Shown: one piece after another, positions 8,720 to 16,579 of the stretch
Layout: every line of letters starts with the position of its first letter
Position numbering within the stretch: the first letter of the stretch is position 1
Origin: Natronorubrum halophilum
GTDB taxonomy: Archaea; Halobacteriota; Halobacteria; Halobacteriales; Natrialbaceae
NCBI RefSeq assembly: GCF_003670115.1
Contig: NZ_QQTY01000001.1
Location: 1,116,001 to 1,180,000, forward strand
Length of the DNA stretch: 64,000 bases
Direction: 5' to 3'
The notes under the pieces: generated by a model
What the model saw: only the letters and a program-made list of their open reading frames with translations
Databases searched by the model: none
What the model was told of the DNA's origin: nothing
Made by a program: the position numbers and the translations under genes

Positions 8720-9534
8720 CGCTGCTCGGGACCGGCGACACGACCGGGACGCCGACCGTCGGCTGCGACTGTGACACCTGCGAGACCGCCCGCGAACGCG
8801 ACGTCGAGCGCACTCGGTTTTCGGTCCACGTCGAGAACGAACGCACCGACGAATCGCTGTTGATCGATTTCAGCCCGGACTTTCGCTATCAGTTCCTGCG
8901 CGACGGCGTCTCGCTGCCCGACGCCGCCATCATCACGCACATTCACTTCGACCACCTCGACGGGCTCGGGAACGTCTTTCGCGTTTTCGACTCGCTCGAT
9001 ATCTACGCGGCGAACGAGACCGATCCGAAGACCGGCAAAAGCGTCGCCGAGACGGTCAGTGACGACTACCACTACCTCGATCAGATCGACGTTCGCCCGA
9101 CGACGCCGCACGAATCGATCCGGATCTGTGGCTTCGACGTCACGCTCGTCCCGGTCGAACACCCGCCGCTGGTCTGTTACGGCCTCGCAATCGAGGATCC
9201 CGAAACGGGCGCGAAGCTGTCGCTTTCCGGTGATACGAGCTACAACGTCCCGGCGGCCTCTCGAGAGGTCCTCGCCGACCCGGACCTGTTGCTCGCGGAC
9301 GGAATCGTTCCCGCCCATCTCTGTGAGTACCACCCCATCGGCGGCCGCCACGAGAACGAGGACGGCGTTCCGCGGACGTTCGGAACGAAACACATGACTC
9401 GAGAGGGGGCGCTCGAACTGGCCGACGACCTGAACGCCGACCGAACGCGACTGGTCCACCTCGCCCACTACTATCCGGCTACGGAGGCGTTCGAGGAGCC
9501 GCTCGCGATCGACGGCGAGACGTACGTCCTCTGA
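8710..9534 (+). CDS. PhnP-like metallo-beta-lactamase-fold phosphodiesterase
   Basis: A 274-residue MBL-fold hydrolase starting at GTG (VRVTLLGTGDTTGTP). It has the metal motif T-H77-I-H79-F-D81-H82-L-D-G and a later SLSGDTSYN segment. The N-terminal GCDCDTC (Cys 19, 21, 24) is the structural zinc site seen in PhnP-type enzymes, which cleave cyclic phosphodiesters such as phosphoribosyl cyclic phosphate. No phosphonate genes are adjacent, so the substrate is uncertain. Its start overlaps the small upstream ORF by 10 bp, suggesting translational coupling. Confidence 0.85.
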   Translation: MRVTLLGTGDTTGTPTVGCDCDTCETARERDVERTRFSVHVENERTDESLLIDFSPDFRYQFLRDGVSLPDAAIITHIHFDHLDGLGNVFRVFDSLDIYAANETDPKTGKSVAETVSDDYHYLDQIDVRPTTPHESIRICGFDVTLVPVEHPPLVCYGLAIEDPETGAKLSLSGDTSYNVPAASREVLADPDLLLADGIVPAHLCEYHPIGGRHENEDGVPRTFGTKHMTREGALELADDLNADRTRLVHLAHYYPATEAFEEPLAIDGETYVL

Positions 9535-9606
9535 CGGAACTGCGGGGCGGCGACGCGACCGGCCGAGACGTGTACACTCAAGGCCGTCGAACACTGTAGT
9601 TCACTC

Positions 9607-10161
9607 ATGAACTGGACCAGGCGGCGCGTGGTCGGCGTAACCGCAGCGGCCGCCGTCCTCGCGGGCTGTCTCGGCGAGGACGGAGGCGATACGGACGGCG
9701 ACGAGGAGCCGAGCGGAGACGGCAACGGTGACGAGGAGACGAGCGGAGACACCAACGGCGACGACAGCCGCGACGCCGAGACGGTGCTCGAGGACGCCGA
9801 TATCGAGGACCACACCGGCAAAGAGACCGTCGAAATCGCGATCGATCCCGACGGCGCTGGCTTCGAGCCCGCGGCGTTCGAGATCGATACGGACACCTTG
9901 CTCTGGTGGCACTGGGAGGGCTCGAGCACGGGACTCTATCCGATCGACATTCCCGAGGACTGTTTCTGGGGTGAGGAAGACAACGAAGACGACGAGTGGG
10001 AAGCCGGCGACGAGTACGACCGAATCTTCTGGGCGCCCGGGTCGTATCTCTACGCCAGCCGCGACGAGGACGGTGAAGAGTTCATCGGCGCGTTTCGCGT
10101 TCGCGACTCCGAGGACGGGGAGCAAGACGAGGACGAAAACGGGAGCGGAATGGGAATGTAG
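9607..10161 (+). CDS. halocyanin-like lipoprotein, divergent
   Basis: A 184-residue exported protein. The signal MNWTRRRVVGVTAAAAVLAG is followed by a lipobox Cys, so it is probably Tat-exported and lipid-anchored. A very acidic Gly/Asp/Glu linker (about 24-60) leads to a cupredoxin-like domain (FEPAAFEIDTDTLLWWHWEG, later FWAPGSYLYASRDEDGEEFIGAF). The usual type 1 copper ligands are hard to place, since the expected C-terminal Cys-x-His-Met cluster is replaced by SRDEDGEE. It may be a non-copper relative of halocyanins. Confidence 0.72.
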   Translation: MNWTRRRVVGVTAAAAVLAGCLGEDGGDTDGDEEPSGDGNGDEETSGDTNGDDSRDAETVLEDADIEDHTGKETVEIAIDPDGAGFEPAAFEIDTDTLLWWHWEGSSTGLYPIDIPEDCFWGEEDNEDDEWEAGDEYDRIFWAPGSYLYASRDEDGEEFIGAFRVRDSEDGEQDEDENGSGMGM

Positions 10162-10212
10162 AGCGGGGAACGCGCCCGACGTACCGGAGGTATCGAGACG
10201 CCGATCGTCCGC

Positions 10213-11211
10213 TCAGTCGAACTGATCCAGCCCCGACTGCCGGCGACGTTTTCCCTCCGGATCGGCGATCCAGGGGGTCCGACGGTCGCGTTCGGCCTCG
10301 AGATCGATCGCCGGACGCGAATCCGACGCGGGCTCGTAGCCGGCACACGAGGGGCCGCACTCCGACCCGGCGTCGACGACCCGCCCCTTCCACGAACAGT
10401 GGGGGAGCGTCGCCGCGCTCGAGTCGTCGGTGCGACAGGCCCCGCAGTCGGGGAACGCGTAGGTCCGCCACCCCTTGCCGTAGGCGCGTTCGGCGATACG
10501 TCGACGCGCGTCGGCTTTCGCGTCGGGTTCGACGACGGCGATCTCGGTTCGGCCGGGGCGGGTCTCGAGCGGTTCGATTCCCGGCTCGTCGACGGCGAGG
10601 GGCGACGGATCGCGAACGACCTCGATCTCGAAGGCGGACCCGGCCGCCGTCGGATCGCCGTCGCGGTGGACCCGCCAGACGCCGACCTCGTCGGGGATGC
10701 GATTCAGGTGCGCTCCGGTCACGTAGCTCTCGGTCGCGAGGACGACCTCGTCGACCAGCGCGAGGCTGACGTCCGTCCGCAACTGCGCCTCGAGATCGCC
10801 CGGTCGACCGAGGTCGGGTTTGTTCTCGATGCCGACGATGCGGTCGTACCAGTCGGGGTAGCGAGCGACCTGGCGGACGTACTCGCGGCCCTTTCGGCGT
10901 TCGCGTTCGAAAAAGCCGATCTCGCAGGCTCGCTCCGTGGCCCGCCGAGCGCGGTCGGGGTGGCAGTCGAAGGCGTCCTTCCAGTAGCGCGCCTGCCCGG
11001 TTCCGACGTCGGCGTCGATCGCCGCATCGGGAATGGACTCGCTCGTGAGGGCGAGACGGTCGTCGAACGCGGGACCGGGCTCGACGCGGATCACGTCGAG
11101 GATCCGGCCGCCGGGATCGGCGACGCTCGCGCCGAGTTGACGGGCGAGGATTCCCTCGCAACGGCTCTCGAGGTGGGCGCACAACTCGAGTTCGAAGGCG
11201 AACTCGCTCAC
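10213..11211 (-). CDS. DUF5787-type protein; PD-(D/E)XK nuclease-like with Cys cluster
   Basis: A 332-residue protein starting at GTG (VSEFAFELELCAHLES). I recognise the haloarchaeal DUF5787 family from memory; no function is recorded that I know of. Visible features fit a PD-(D/E)XK nuclease: an N-terminal helix with Glu, GGRILDVI with D39, then IVGIENKPDL giving E129-x-K131, followed by Q143 in LEAQLRTD. Five Cys near the C-terminus (256, 259, 272, 285, 289) plus N-terminal C11 and C18 recall the iron-sulfur-bound nucleases of the Cas4/AddB type. The nuclease reading is inference. It is transcribed away from the halocyanin-like gene's direction and ends 51 bp from it. Confidence 0.75.
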   Translation of the reverse strand: MSEFAFELELCAHLESRCEGILARQLGASVADPGGRILDVIRVEPGPAFDDRLALTSESIPDAAIDADVGTGQARYWKDAFDCHPDRARRATERACEIGFFERERRKGREYVRQVARYPDWYDRIVGIENKPDLGRPGDLEAQLRTDVSLALVDEVVLATESYVTGAHLNRIPDEVGVWRVHRDGDPTAAGSAFEIEVVRDPSPLAVDEPGIEPLETRPGRTEIAVVEPDAKADARRRIAERAYGKGWRTYAFPDCGACRTDDSSAATLPHCSWKGRVVDAGSECGPSCAGYEPASDSRPAIDLEAERDRRTPWIADPEGKRRRQSGLDQFD

Positions 11212-11258
11212 GGGTGTCTCGAGGGGAGCCAGCGTGAAAAAGCGCGCGAATATCGGCG

Positions 11259-11612
11259 TTACTCCTCCGGAACGGTCGCCCGGGCCGAACGTTGATCGTC
11301 GGCGGTCGGCAACCGATCGTCGGGATCCGTCGGCGCGAGTTCGTTCGAGTCGCCGCCGTCGGGTGCTCGATCGAGTCGCGTCGCGACGACACTCGCGAGG
11401 CGGCCGATCGCGGCCGGAACGACGATGGCAACCGCGAGACCGGTACCGACGGCCGATGCGGGTCCGAGAACCGGTACGGCCGCGAAGACGGGCCAGACGG
11501 CAAAGCTGGCGACGCTTCCGGCGAGCAGTCCGAGCGTCGTGAGCGCAACGAGGAACGCCGTACTCGCGAGGGTTCGATCGGGAACGTACCGCGGTTCGGT
11601 GGGGTGGATCAT
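11259..11612 (-). CDS. small two-TM membrane protein
   Basis: A 117-residue protein. The start MIHPTEPRYVPDRTLASTA is chosen because the upstream extension is basic. Two hydrophobic helices lie at about 15-43 and 47-72, followed by an acidic, proline-containing cytoplasmic tail of 40 residues. No family is recognised beyond a haloarchaeal hypothetical. It lies 47 bp before the DUF5787-type gene on the same strand and could be co-transcribed with it. Confidence 0.72.
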   Translation of the reverse strand: MIHPTEPRYVPDRTLASTAFLVALTTLGLLAGSVASFAVWPVFAAVPVLGPASAVGTGLAVAIVVPAAIGRLASVVATRLDRAPDGGDSNELAPTDPDDRLPTADDQRSARATVPEE

Positions 11613-11819
11613 ATCGGTCTTCGTTCGAACGGAGGAGCCCCAACGGAATAGTTGTAATCTGAACGATATTTTTGTACGCCACCGTACTGAAATCCAGTTC
11701 AGTCCGAACAACAATTTGTGGCGGTGCGAGCCGATACGACGGGTTCACCGAGACGCGACTCCCGTTCGATGGCGGGCTGACGATGCGGAGAGACTCCGAC
11801 GAACGGAACGAAAAGCGGC

Positions 11820-12725
11820 TCACTCGAGCGATTCGATCGTCGTCTCGAGCACCGCGAGGTCCTCGTTCAACGTGGCGCGAAGTTCGTCCCCCGCAAGCGG
11901 GAGGCGGACGCGAAGGCGGATCGGGTCGTGCTCGACGACGGCCGTGTACTCGTCGGAGACGCACCACGGCAGCGTCCAGTAGGGTCGTTCGTCGAGGGAG
12001 ACGCCGCGCTCGCGGTGGAAGCTGACGACACGGGAGTGGTCGAGCAAGCGGAGTCCGGGTGCCGAACAGAGGGTGTAGCCGCACTGGACGCACTCGTGGT
12101 CGACGCGAACCGTCGCGCCGAGACAGCACGCGCCGTCCTCCGCGATGTGCGACTCGACGCGACCGCTACACTCCGGACAGACGCCGTCGGCCGCGAGGCA
12201 GTGGAGGTGACGGACCCGTTGGTCGAAGGCGTCGGCGACCTCCTCGCGCGTCCGGTCGTTCAGCCCGCCCGGCGGGAACCCGTACTCGCCGTGGCCGTGC
12301 CCGCAGTCGGGACACGCGATCGCGAGTTGCTCGTCCCGATACCGCGCCTCGAGCGGGCCGTCGCAGGCGACGCACGAGCCCGCGACCGGGAACGGATCGA
12401 TCGTCGGGTGCTCGTTGAACGAGCCGGCGATCACCGAGCGGACGACCTTCTCGCCGGCGTGTTTGAAGTCGTAGCCCGCGTCGGTCTGGACGACGAACTG
12501 GCCGGCGAGCTTCTGGAGGTGGTAGTTGAACTGCGCCGAGTCGCGCATCCCGATCTCGCGTCGCAGCTCCGAAAACGCGACCGGACGGTCCTCGGCCGCC
12601 CACAGCGCCTCGAGGATCGACAGTCGCGTCTCGTTCCCGATCAACGCGAAGGCGTCCGCCGGGTCGAGACAGTCGGTACACTCGAGGACTCGCTCGCGGT
12701 CGCTCGAGACGTCTGATTGGCTCAT
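11820..12725 (-). CDS. winged-helix transcriptional regulator with two zinc-ribbon-like modules
   Basis: A 301-residue protein. An ArsR-like winged helix occupies about residues 15-95 (ADAFALIGNETRLSILEALW, then the recognition segment FSELRREIGMRDSAQFNYHL). It is followed by a zinc-ribbon-like module (CVACDG ... CPDCGHGHG, about 108-140) and a second Cys-rich module (CLAADGVCPECSG ... CVQCGYTLC, about 170-220), then a beta-rich C-terminal domain. This architecture is common in haloarchaeal DUF7351-type regulators. A TTG nine codons upstream is possible, but the ATG is preferred. Target genes are not evident. Confidence 0.85.
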   Translation of the reverse strand: MSQSDVSSDRERVLECTDCLDPADAFALIGNETRLSILEALWAAEDRPVAFSELRREIGMRDSAQFNYHLQKLAGQFVVQTDAGYDFKHAGEKVVRSVIAGSFNEHPTIDPFPVAGSCVACDGPLEARYRDEQLAIACPDCGHGHGEYGFPPGGLNDRTREEVADAFDQRVRHLHCLAADGVCPECSGRVESHIAEDGACCLGATVRVDHECVQCGYTLCSAPGLRLLDHSRVVSFHRERGVSLDERPYWTLPWCVSDEYTAVVEHDPIRLRVRLPLAGDELRATLNEDLAVLETTIESLE

Positions 12726-12845
12726 GAGGGTACGGACGCGGGCGGTCGACAAAATCGTTCCCTCAACGGCGTTTTTGTAAATTCTCTAATAAATATGCGA
12801 TCGTCGGAGCACGAACGGATGAGGTTGAGGCGAAGCGGGACGCTG

Positions 12846-13841
12846 TCAGGGCCGCGGTGCGGCCTTCTGGAGCGCCGTTTCTGCGATGTTCCCGCCGTAG
12901 TCGGCGCTTCGGGAGAGGGAGTCGAGAATCAGTCCGAGCGACTGTGCCTGCACGGGATCGAGGTCGCGGAGCATGTCGTCGATCGACCGGGTGTGTTCGT
13001 CGATCTCGAGGACGGACTCGAGGGCGTCGTGGCTCAGTTCGGTCGCCTCGCCGCTGTCCTCGGCGAACAGCGCGTCCATCGACTTCTCGAGGATCGCCGA
13101 GGCGTCGGCGTGGAGTTCGAGGAGCGCGCCAGCGACGTCGTCCGGAATATCTCCGAGTTTGCGGGCGAGCTGGCCGATCTTGACGGCGTGGTCGGCGACG
13201 CGCTCGAGTTGCCGGGCGCTCGAGTGGTAGTCGAAACAGTCCTCGCGGGAGACGCCGAGCGCTTCGGCGGCCCGCGGTGATCGGAGCGTCGCCCGGAAGA
13301 TGCGCGAGACGACGAGCCAGAGCCGGTCGACGTCGTCGTCGCGTTCGATCACGTCGGCGGCGATGTCGTCGTCGTTCTCGACGAGCGCGGTGAGCGCGTC
13401 CTCGAGCATCGAGGTGGCGATCAACCGCATCCGAGTGACGGCGTTGACGATCGACAGCTCAGAGGAGTCCAGGAGGTCCTGGACGACGACGCAGTCCGTC
13501 TGCTCCTCGACGACTTCGACGCCGATGAGCCCCTGAATCGCGCTGCGGATCGCCCGCCGCTGGGCCGTCGTAATGCGGCCCGCCTCGAGTTTGATGATGT
13601 CGAAGCCGCTGACGTACATCGTCAGGACGGCACGGACGAGCTGTTCGTCCTCGAGCGAGGAAACGTCGAGCGTTCCCTCCTGATGGTCGGTTTCACGCTT
13701 CGGTGTGACGAGTAGCATATCGTCTTCGGAGTAGATCTCGACGGTCGAGCCGCTACTGATGCCGTTGGTGGTCGCCCATCCTTTCGGAAGCGACACCGTA
13801 TACGTCGATCCACCGGTCACCTGGACCTTGCGTGTCTCCAT
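12846..13841 (-). CDS. SpoVT-PhoU phosphate-response regulator
   Basis: A 331-residue cytoplasmic protein with an N-terminal SpoVT/AbrB swapped-hairpin DNA-binding domain (METRKVQVTGGSTYTVSLPK onward, about 1-45) and a C-terminal helical PhoU domain (about 110-325) rich in Asp/Glu/His metal-binding positions (for example QLERVADHAVKIG). Such proteins are candidates for phosphate-dependent control of Pst transport in haloarchaea. It is transcribed divergently from pstS across a 710-bp AT-rich region. A TATA-like TTTATG about 27 nt upstream of the ATG fits a leaderless transcript. A second gene of the same architecture ends the pst operon at 19886-20908. Confidence 0.9.
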   Translation of the reverse strand: METRKVQVTGGSTYTVSLPKGWATTNGISSGSTVEIYSEDDMLLVTPKRETDHQEGTLDVSSLEDEQLVRAVLTMYVSGFDIIKLEAGRITTAQRRAIRSAIQGLIGVEVVEEQTDCVVVQDLLDSSELSIVNAVTRMRLIATSMLEDALTALVENDDDIAADVIERDDDVDRLWLVVSRIFRATLRSPRAAEALGVSREDCFDYHSSARQLERVADHAVKIGQLARKLGDIPDDVAGALLELHADASAILEKSMDALFAEDSGEATELSHDALESVLEIDEHTRSIDDMLRDLDPVQAQSLGLILDSLSRSADYGGNIAETALQKAAPRP

Positions 13842-13994
13842 ATGACACGTTTTCTATGGGGAGAACATAAACCTACCCAAATCTATAGAGTTGTTTCCAC
13901 TACTGCCGTCGATAGCGCGAGAATTGAGACGGCGTTCGCGCTGAATCGCGCCTTAAGACGCTCTAATACACCACAGACAGTATCACAATGTATC

Positions 13995-14025
13995 GATACG
14001 TACCGACATATAGGCTATATAGATA
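13995..14025. repeat. ATATAG/TACGT element cluster, phoU-proximal copy
   Basis: This stretch contains TACGTACCGACATATAG followed directly by GCTATATAGATATCC. Allowing three free bases, the first part matches TACGTGTGGATATATAG in front of pstS (common form TACGTnnnGAyATATAG). Read on the minus strand it gives GGATATCTATATAG and GGTACGT, the same words found before pstS. It is a candidate regulator-binding site; direct reading only. Confidence 0.5.
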
Positions 14026-14481
14026 TCCCGAATTTCCACCTCGATACCGAATTAGCTCGAGCGGTTGTTTTCGTCCGTACTCGAGATCGACGGTCGTTTC
14101 GGCGATTTCGACGAATCGGCCGTCACGCGGTACTCTGCCGACTGAGTCCGGATCAATCGGACCGAGTGGTCTGATCGATACCACGGGAGTTTGCGTATTC
14201 GGGGACGCGGTGACCGTCGGTCGTGAGCCGACCGAGAACGCTCCGCACCAGCAGCGTCGAAAACGCAGCCGCGACGAACGGGTACGATGTGGGAGAGACG
14301 GATCCGAACGGGCGGGTTGATTTGAACGTTATTCGGCAGGCCGGTCGGCACAATATAGTCCGTGTCGAGACAGCTGTTTTTGGAGATGAAGCACACATTC
14401 GAGAATTGTTCCGAAATTAGATTCTGTCGATTTCGTGAACTTGGGACACCTACTGCGCCAGTACTGATCTTCAACGTTCTT

Positions 14482-14509
14482 GGATATATAGGTACGTGTG
14501 GATATATAG
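14482..14509 (+). repeat. direct repeat GGATATATAG, candidate operator of pstS
   Basis: GGATATATAG occurs twice, 18 bp apart start to start, separated by GTACGTGT, and lies just upstream of the pstS TATA element. Two identical decamers at this spacing immediately before a promoter suggest a binding site for a phosphate-responsive activator or repressor. Phosphate-regulated promoters of Halobacterium carry cis elements upstream of TATA, but I cannot match a published consensus. Confidence 0.55.
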
Positions 14510-14525
14510 TAATCATAGCATCGTA

Positions 14526-14533
14526 CTTTTATC
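14526..14533 (+). promoter_or_regulatory. TATA element of the pst operon
   Basis: CTTTTATC ends 18 nt before the pstS ATG at 14552, fitting a transcript with almost no leader. It lies directly downstream of the paired GGATATATAG repeats. Confidence 0.6.
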
Positions 14534-14551
14534 ACCCGTCGTATCGTCCAC

Positions 14552-15526
14552 ATGATGACCGATAAGAAATTCGGACTGGTGGGTGGATCGGCGACAAGAC
14601 GCGGATTCCTCGCGACGACCGGGGCCGTGGGAACGCTCGCACTCGCTGGGTGTTCGGAAACCGACGCCGACGAAGATGAGGGCGGTGAAGTGGTTATCAC
14701 CGGCTCGAGTACCGTCTTCCCCGTCTCCGACGAGATGGCTCAGCGGTTCATGGACGAGAATCCGGACATCAACGTCCCGACCGACTCGACCGGCAGCGGC
14801 GGCGGCTTCGAGAACCACTTCTGCCCGGGCGATTCGGATATCAACGGCGCGTCGCGGCCGATCAAGGACGAAGAGGAGTCGAGCTGTCTGGACAACGACG
14901 TGACGCCGGTCGAGTTCGAAATCGCCGGCGACGCGCTGACGATGGCCGTCAGCCCCGACAACGACTGGGTCGATTGCATGTCCTTCGACGAGATGGCCCA
15001 GATTTGGCAGGAAGACGGCGCGGAGACGTGGGCCGACGTCAACGACGACTGGCCCGACGAGGAGTTCGAACTGTTCGGACCCGACACGACCTCCGGAACC
15101 TTCGACTGGTTCACCGAGAACGTCGTCGGCGAGGCCGGTAACCATCGCGACGACTACGAGCCGACCGAGGACGACAACCTCATCATCCAGGGACTGCAGG
15201 ACAGCCCTTACGCGATCGGCTACTTCGGCTACGCGTACTATCAGGAGAACCAGGACGCGATCAAAGCCCTCGAGGTCAAAGAGTCCGAGGACGACGAGTG
15301 TGGAGAGCCGAGTCTCGAGGCCGCACAGGCCGGCGAGTATCCGATGGCTCGCCCGCTGTTCATCTACGCGAGCGAGGAATCGATCCAGCGCGAACCGGTC
15401 TACGACTTCCTCGAGTTCTACCTCGAAAACTCGAGCGAGAGCTTCATCGCCGACGACATCGGCTACGTCCCGTCGGGCGACGACGTCCGCGAGGAGAACC
15501 TCTCGACGCTCGAGGATCTCGCGTAA
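14552..15526 (+). CDS. pstS: PstS phosphate-binding lipoprotein
   Basis: A 324-residue solute-binding protein of the Pst ABC transporter. A Tat-type signal (ATRRGFLATTGAVGTLALAG) precedes lipobox C34, so it is anchored outside the membrane. The phosphate-binding signature follows: ITGSSTVFPVSDEMAQRF, then TDSTGSGGGF, and later PDTTSGTFDWFTENV. The mature protein is highly acidic, as expected for a halophile. An ATG-ATG pair marks the start, and the TATA element sits close upstream. First gene of pstSCAB-phoU, 63 bp before pstC. Confidence 0.95.
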   Translation: MMTDKKFGLVGGSATRRGFLATTGAVGTLALAGCSETDADEDEGGEVVITGSSTVFPVSDEMAQRFMDENPDINVPTDSTGSGGGFENHFCPGDSDINGASRPIKDEEESSCLDNDVTPVEFEIAGDALTMAVSPDNDWVDCMSFDEMAQIWQEDGAETWADVNDDWPDEEFELFGPDTTSGTFDWFTENVVGEAGNHRDDYEPTEDDNLIIQGLQDSPYAIGYFGYAYYQENQDAIKALEVKESEDDECGEPSLEAAQAGEYPMARPLFIYASEESIQREPVYDFLEFYLENSSESFIADDIGYVPSGDDVREENLSTLEDLA

Positions 15527-15589
15527 GACATTGTCGTGGCCGTGAGCGGACGACCAATCACCACGAACGGACGCTAATTTATCAACAAT

Positions 15590-16531
15590 ATGAGTAATGA
15601 TTCGGTAACTACCTCGCTAACACGAGTACAGACCGGCCGTGATGCCAAGGAGCGGTTGTATCGCTGGCTGTTGTTTTCGTGTACGGCGCTGACAGTACTG
15701 GTGACGTTGAGTATCCTCGGGACGCTCGCCTACGACACGATTACGTTCTTCGACTTCGACCACGTCGAGGTCGTCTCCTTTCTAACCGGAACGGAGTGGA
15801 ACTCGAGAACGGGAACGTTCGGGATCCTCCCGCTCGTGAGTTCGACCCTGATCGTAACTGTCGTCTCTGCCGCGATCGCCATCCCGATCGGAACCGCCGC
15901 CGCGGTCTACCTCTCGGAGTACGCCAGTCCGCGAATGCGCTCGGTATTGAAGCCAGCGCTCGAAATTCTCGCCGGGATTCCGACGGTCGTCTACGGCTTC
16001 CTGGCGCTGGTGTATCTCTCCCCGTGGCTTCGAGCGGCCGGCGTGCCGGTCGGGACGTTCAATCTATTGAGCGCGTCGATCATGGTCGGCATTCTGATCG
16101 TGCCGATGGTCTCGTCGCTCTCTGAAGACGCGATGAGCGCCGTTCCGGAGGAGCTTCGTGAGGCGGGGTACGGCCTCGGCGCGACGAAGTTCGAAGTCTC
16201 GACGAAAGTCGTCATTCCCGCCGCGGTGTCGGGGATTTTCTCGTCGTACATTCTGGCCATCTCTCGGGCGATCGGCGAGACGATGATCGTCGTGATGGCC
16301 GGCGGGATGATGGCGCGACTGCTGAACGTGACGAACCCGTTCGAGAACCTCTTCAACTCCGGACAGACGATGACCGCGGCGATGGTTCACGCGGTGACGA
16401 GCGACGCGACCGGCGCGTCGGCGGAGTTCTACAGCATGTTCGCGATCGGCCTGACGCTGTTCGCGATCACGTTCCTGATGAACCTGCTGAGCAACCGTAT
16501 CGCGGCGCGGTACCGCGAGGAGTACCAGTGA
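15590..16531 (+). CDS. pstC: PstC phosphate ABC transporter permease
   Basis: A 313-residue inner-membrane permease. After one N-terminal helix (about 30-55) comes a BPD-type permease domain with five further helices. The cytoplasmic EAA-type coupling loop is visible in EELREAGYGLGATKFEVS, followed by VVIPAAVSGI and AISRAIGETMIVVM, the last being a Pst-permease signature. It pairs with PstA to form the channel energised by PstB. It lies 63 bp after pstS and 48 bp before pstA. Confidence 0.94.
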   Translation: MSNDSVTTSLTRVQTGRDAKERLYRWLLFSCTALTVLVTLSILGTLAYDTITFFDFDHVEVVSFLTGTEWNSRTGTFGILPLVSSTLIVTVVSAAIAIPIGTAAAVYLSEYASPRMRSVLKPALEILAGIPTVVYGFLALVYLSPWLRAAGVPVGTFNLLSASIMVGILIVPMVSSLSEDAMSAVPEELREAGYGLGATKFEVSTKVVIPAAVSGIFSSYILAISRAIGETMIVVMAGGMMARLLNVTNPFENLFNSGQTMTAAMVHAVTSDATGASAEFYSMFAIGLTLFAITFLMNLLSNRIAARYREEYQ

Positions 16532-16579
16532 GATGACCGAGATATCGATACGTGCGATTCGATCGGAGGTGGACAGCTA

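Larger units (their letters stand above)
13842..14551. promoter_or_regulatory. AT-rich divergent control region of the phosphate genes
   Basis: A 710-bp gap between the SpoVT-PhoU gene and pstS, much richer in A/T than its surroundings. It holds the promoters of both flanking genes and the repeated ATATAG/TACGT elements near 13995-14025 and 14482-14510. Several frames of 60-150 codons are open in it, but none has haloarchaeal protein character that I trust. A minus-strand stretch around 14040-14160 (VPRDGRFVEIAETTVDLEYG) has moderately gene-like third positions and could be a decayed gene. Confidence 0.7.

Noticed and set aside
13963-14184. Minus-strand 73-codon frame in the phosphate control region
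   Set aside because: Part of it has G/C third positions, but its end runs through the AT-rich ATATAG repeats and no family is recognised. It may be a decayed gene at most.
14153-14398. Minus-strand 81-codon frame with a hydrophobic stretch
   Set aside because: No promoter, no conserved motif and AT-rich codon use unlike the neighbours. Treated as chance.
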